From Burkholderiales bacterium (GTDB lineage Bacteria > Pseudomonadota > Gammaproteobacteria > Burkholderiales > SG8-41), in assembly GCA_019746155.1 (NCBI GenBank), contig JAIESJ010000062.1, positions 1 through 15,007 on the forward strand: a DNA stretch of 15,007 bases, read 5' to 3'. Positions 14,478 through 15,007 of the stretch are shown piece after piece; within the stretch, counting starts at the first letter, position 1, and every line of letters begins with the position of its first letter. The notes beneath the pieces are model-generated. The model had not been told where the DNA came from. It did not search any database and saw only the letters and a program-made list of their open reading frames with translations. A program made the translations under genes and the position numbers.

Positions 14478-14506
14478 TATTACGTTTACGTTAACGCAAA
14501 TATAAA
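14478..14506 (+). promoter_or_regulatory. Candidate promoter of the isovaleryl-CoA dehydrogenase gene
   Basis: The -10 TATAAA is at 14501-14506. At 17 to 19 bp upstream there is only T/A-rich sequence (such as TATTAC at 14478-14483), so the -35 is poor, as expected for a promoter that depends on an activator. The predicted start near 14513 leaves a leader of about 120 bases before ATG 14635. That leader contains GTCC-GCAAAA-GGAC within a CCGAG...CTCGG pair. Confidence 0.45.
14485..14500. promoter_or_regulatory. Putative LiuR-like operator upstream of isovaleryl-CoA dehydrogenase
   Basis: TTTACG-TTAA-CGCAAA is a 16-bp palindrome with one mismatched pair. It ends exactly where a TATAAA -10 hexamer (14501-14506) begins, so a bound regulator would sit between -35 and -10, the usual MerR-family position. 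It matches the layout of the site at 13971-13986. Confidence 0.6.
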
Positions 14507-14634
14507 GCCTCGCTGAATGACCGGAGAAGCGAGAAACGGGAATATGACCAGGGGACCGAGTCCGCAAAAGGACAGTCACGGCTCGGGGTGCGGTATTACC
14601 ATGACTATGCTGGACTATTAGACAGGCCTGCCCG

Positions 14635-15007
14635 ATGCGGCCATACCCCACTTTCGACTTCGGCCTCGGCGAAACCCTCGATATCCTGCGCGAGACAGTG
14701 CAGAGCTTCGCCGCGCGCGAGATTGCGCCGCGCGCAGCCGCCATCGACCGCGCCAACGATTTCCCGCACGACCTGTGGCGCAAGCTGGGCGGCCTGGGGC
14801 TGCTCGGGATCACCGTGGAAGAAGAATTCGGCGGCAGCAACATGGGGTATGTCGCCCATGTCGTTGCCATGGAAGAAATCAGCCGGGCATCGGCCGCCGT
14901 CGGCCTTTCCTATGGCGCGCACTCCAATCTGTGCGTGAACCAGATCCGCCGCAACGGCAACGTCAGACAAAAGCAGCGCTACTTGCCGAGGCTGATTTCC
15001 GGCGTGC
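14635..15007 (+). CDS. Isovaleryl-CoA dehydrogenase, C-terminus cut by window edge
   Basis: An FAD acyl-CoA dehydrogenase that oxidises isovaleryl-CoA to 3-methylcrotonyl-CoA in leucine breakdown and passes electrons to ETF. Reading from ATG 14635, 124 codons are open to the window edge; the full enzyme is about 390. What is present is the N-terminal helical domain: FDFGLGETLDILRETVQSFA, then LGLLGITVEEEFGGSNMGYVAHVVAMEEISRASA. Next come GLSYGAHSNLCVNQI and QKQRYLPRLISG. The SYGAHSNLC stretch is characteristic of isovaleryl-CoA dehydrogenase among acyl-CoA dehydrogenases and is nearly the human IVD sequence. The catalytic glutamate and FAD-binding parts lie outside the window. A weak AGG precedes the ATG by eight bases. 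It is often called ivd or liuA; downstream liu genes would be expected but cannot be seen. Confidence 0.92.
   Translation, partial: MRPYPTFDFGLGETLDILRETVQSFAAREIAPRAAAIDRANDFPHDLWRKLGGLGLLGITVEEEFGGSNMGYVAHVVAMEEISRASAAVGLSYGAHSNLCVNQIRRNGNVRQKQRYLPRLISGV

Noticed and set aside
14601..14621. Six-codon ORF (MTMLDY) as a leader peptide
   Set aside because: No Shine-Dalgarno and no run of leucine or other regulatory codons; not supportable as attenuation.

Overview
The window is high-GC, densely coded chromosomal DNA. It looks like a betaproteobacterium (Burkholderiales/Rhodocyclales/Nitrosomonadales level). This is inferred from the order nadD-rsfS-rlmH-maf-rng, an E. coli-type homodimeric AceE with AceF, a class I PHA synthase, and a MerR-family LiuR-like regulator next to isovaleryl-CoA dehydrogenase. 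Genus cannot be decided from the sequence alone. There are fourteen genes. Twelve form one leftward run (minus strand, 13966 down to the left edge) and two point right. I see no tRNA, rRNA, CRISPR array, insertion sequence or phage gene, and no non-coding stretch longer than about 190 bases.

Right part (9308-15007): a LiuR-like MerR regulator (14028-14444, +) is followed by the start of isovaleryl-CoA dehydrogenase (14635 to the right edge, +). Divergent from the regulator are an MBL-fold hydrolase, PHA synthase phaC, an HSD10-type 3-hydroxyacyl-CoA dehydrogenase and a crotonase-type enoyl-CoA hydratase. Two similar 16-bp imperfect palindromes (TTKACG-N4-CGYAAA) sit at 13971-13986 and 14485-14500. 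One lies between the divergent genes and the other abuts a -10 box in front of the dehydrogenase. They are the best candidates for operators of the regulator. Together they suggest that leucine/isovalerate breakdown and at least the MBL-phaC pair are under one switch.

Middle (5095-9208): aceE and aceF encode E1 and E2 of pyruvate dehydrogenase, behind a clear extended -10 promoter (TGT-TATAAT). No lipoamide dehydrogenase gene is present in the window.

Left part (1-4915): a housekeeping run made of nadD (NAD synthesis), rsfS (ribosome silencing), rlmH (23S rRNA methylation), maf (nucleotide pyrophosphatase) and rng (RNase G), followed by a ClsB-like cardiolipin synthase that runs off the left edge.

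The short spacers between the leftward genes are not featureless. Four of them begin, at or within about 15 bases of the upstream gene's stop codon, with degenerate short-period words: 9-mers after aceF and after the HSD10-type gene, 7-mers after aceE, and GGGA-type words at the rlmH stop. The phaC-to-dehydrogenase spacer instead holds a perfect 8-bp stem, 4-base loop hairpin. These small intergenic repeats and the putative LiuR operator pair are the most interesting non-genic signals here.
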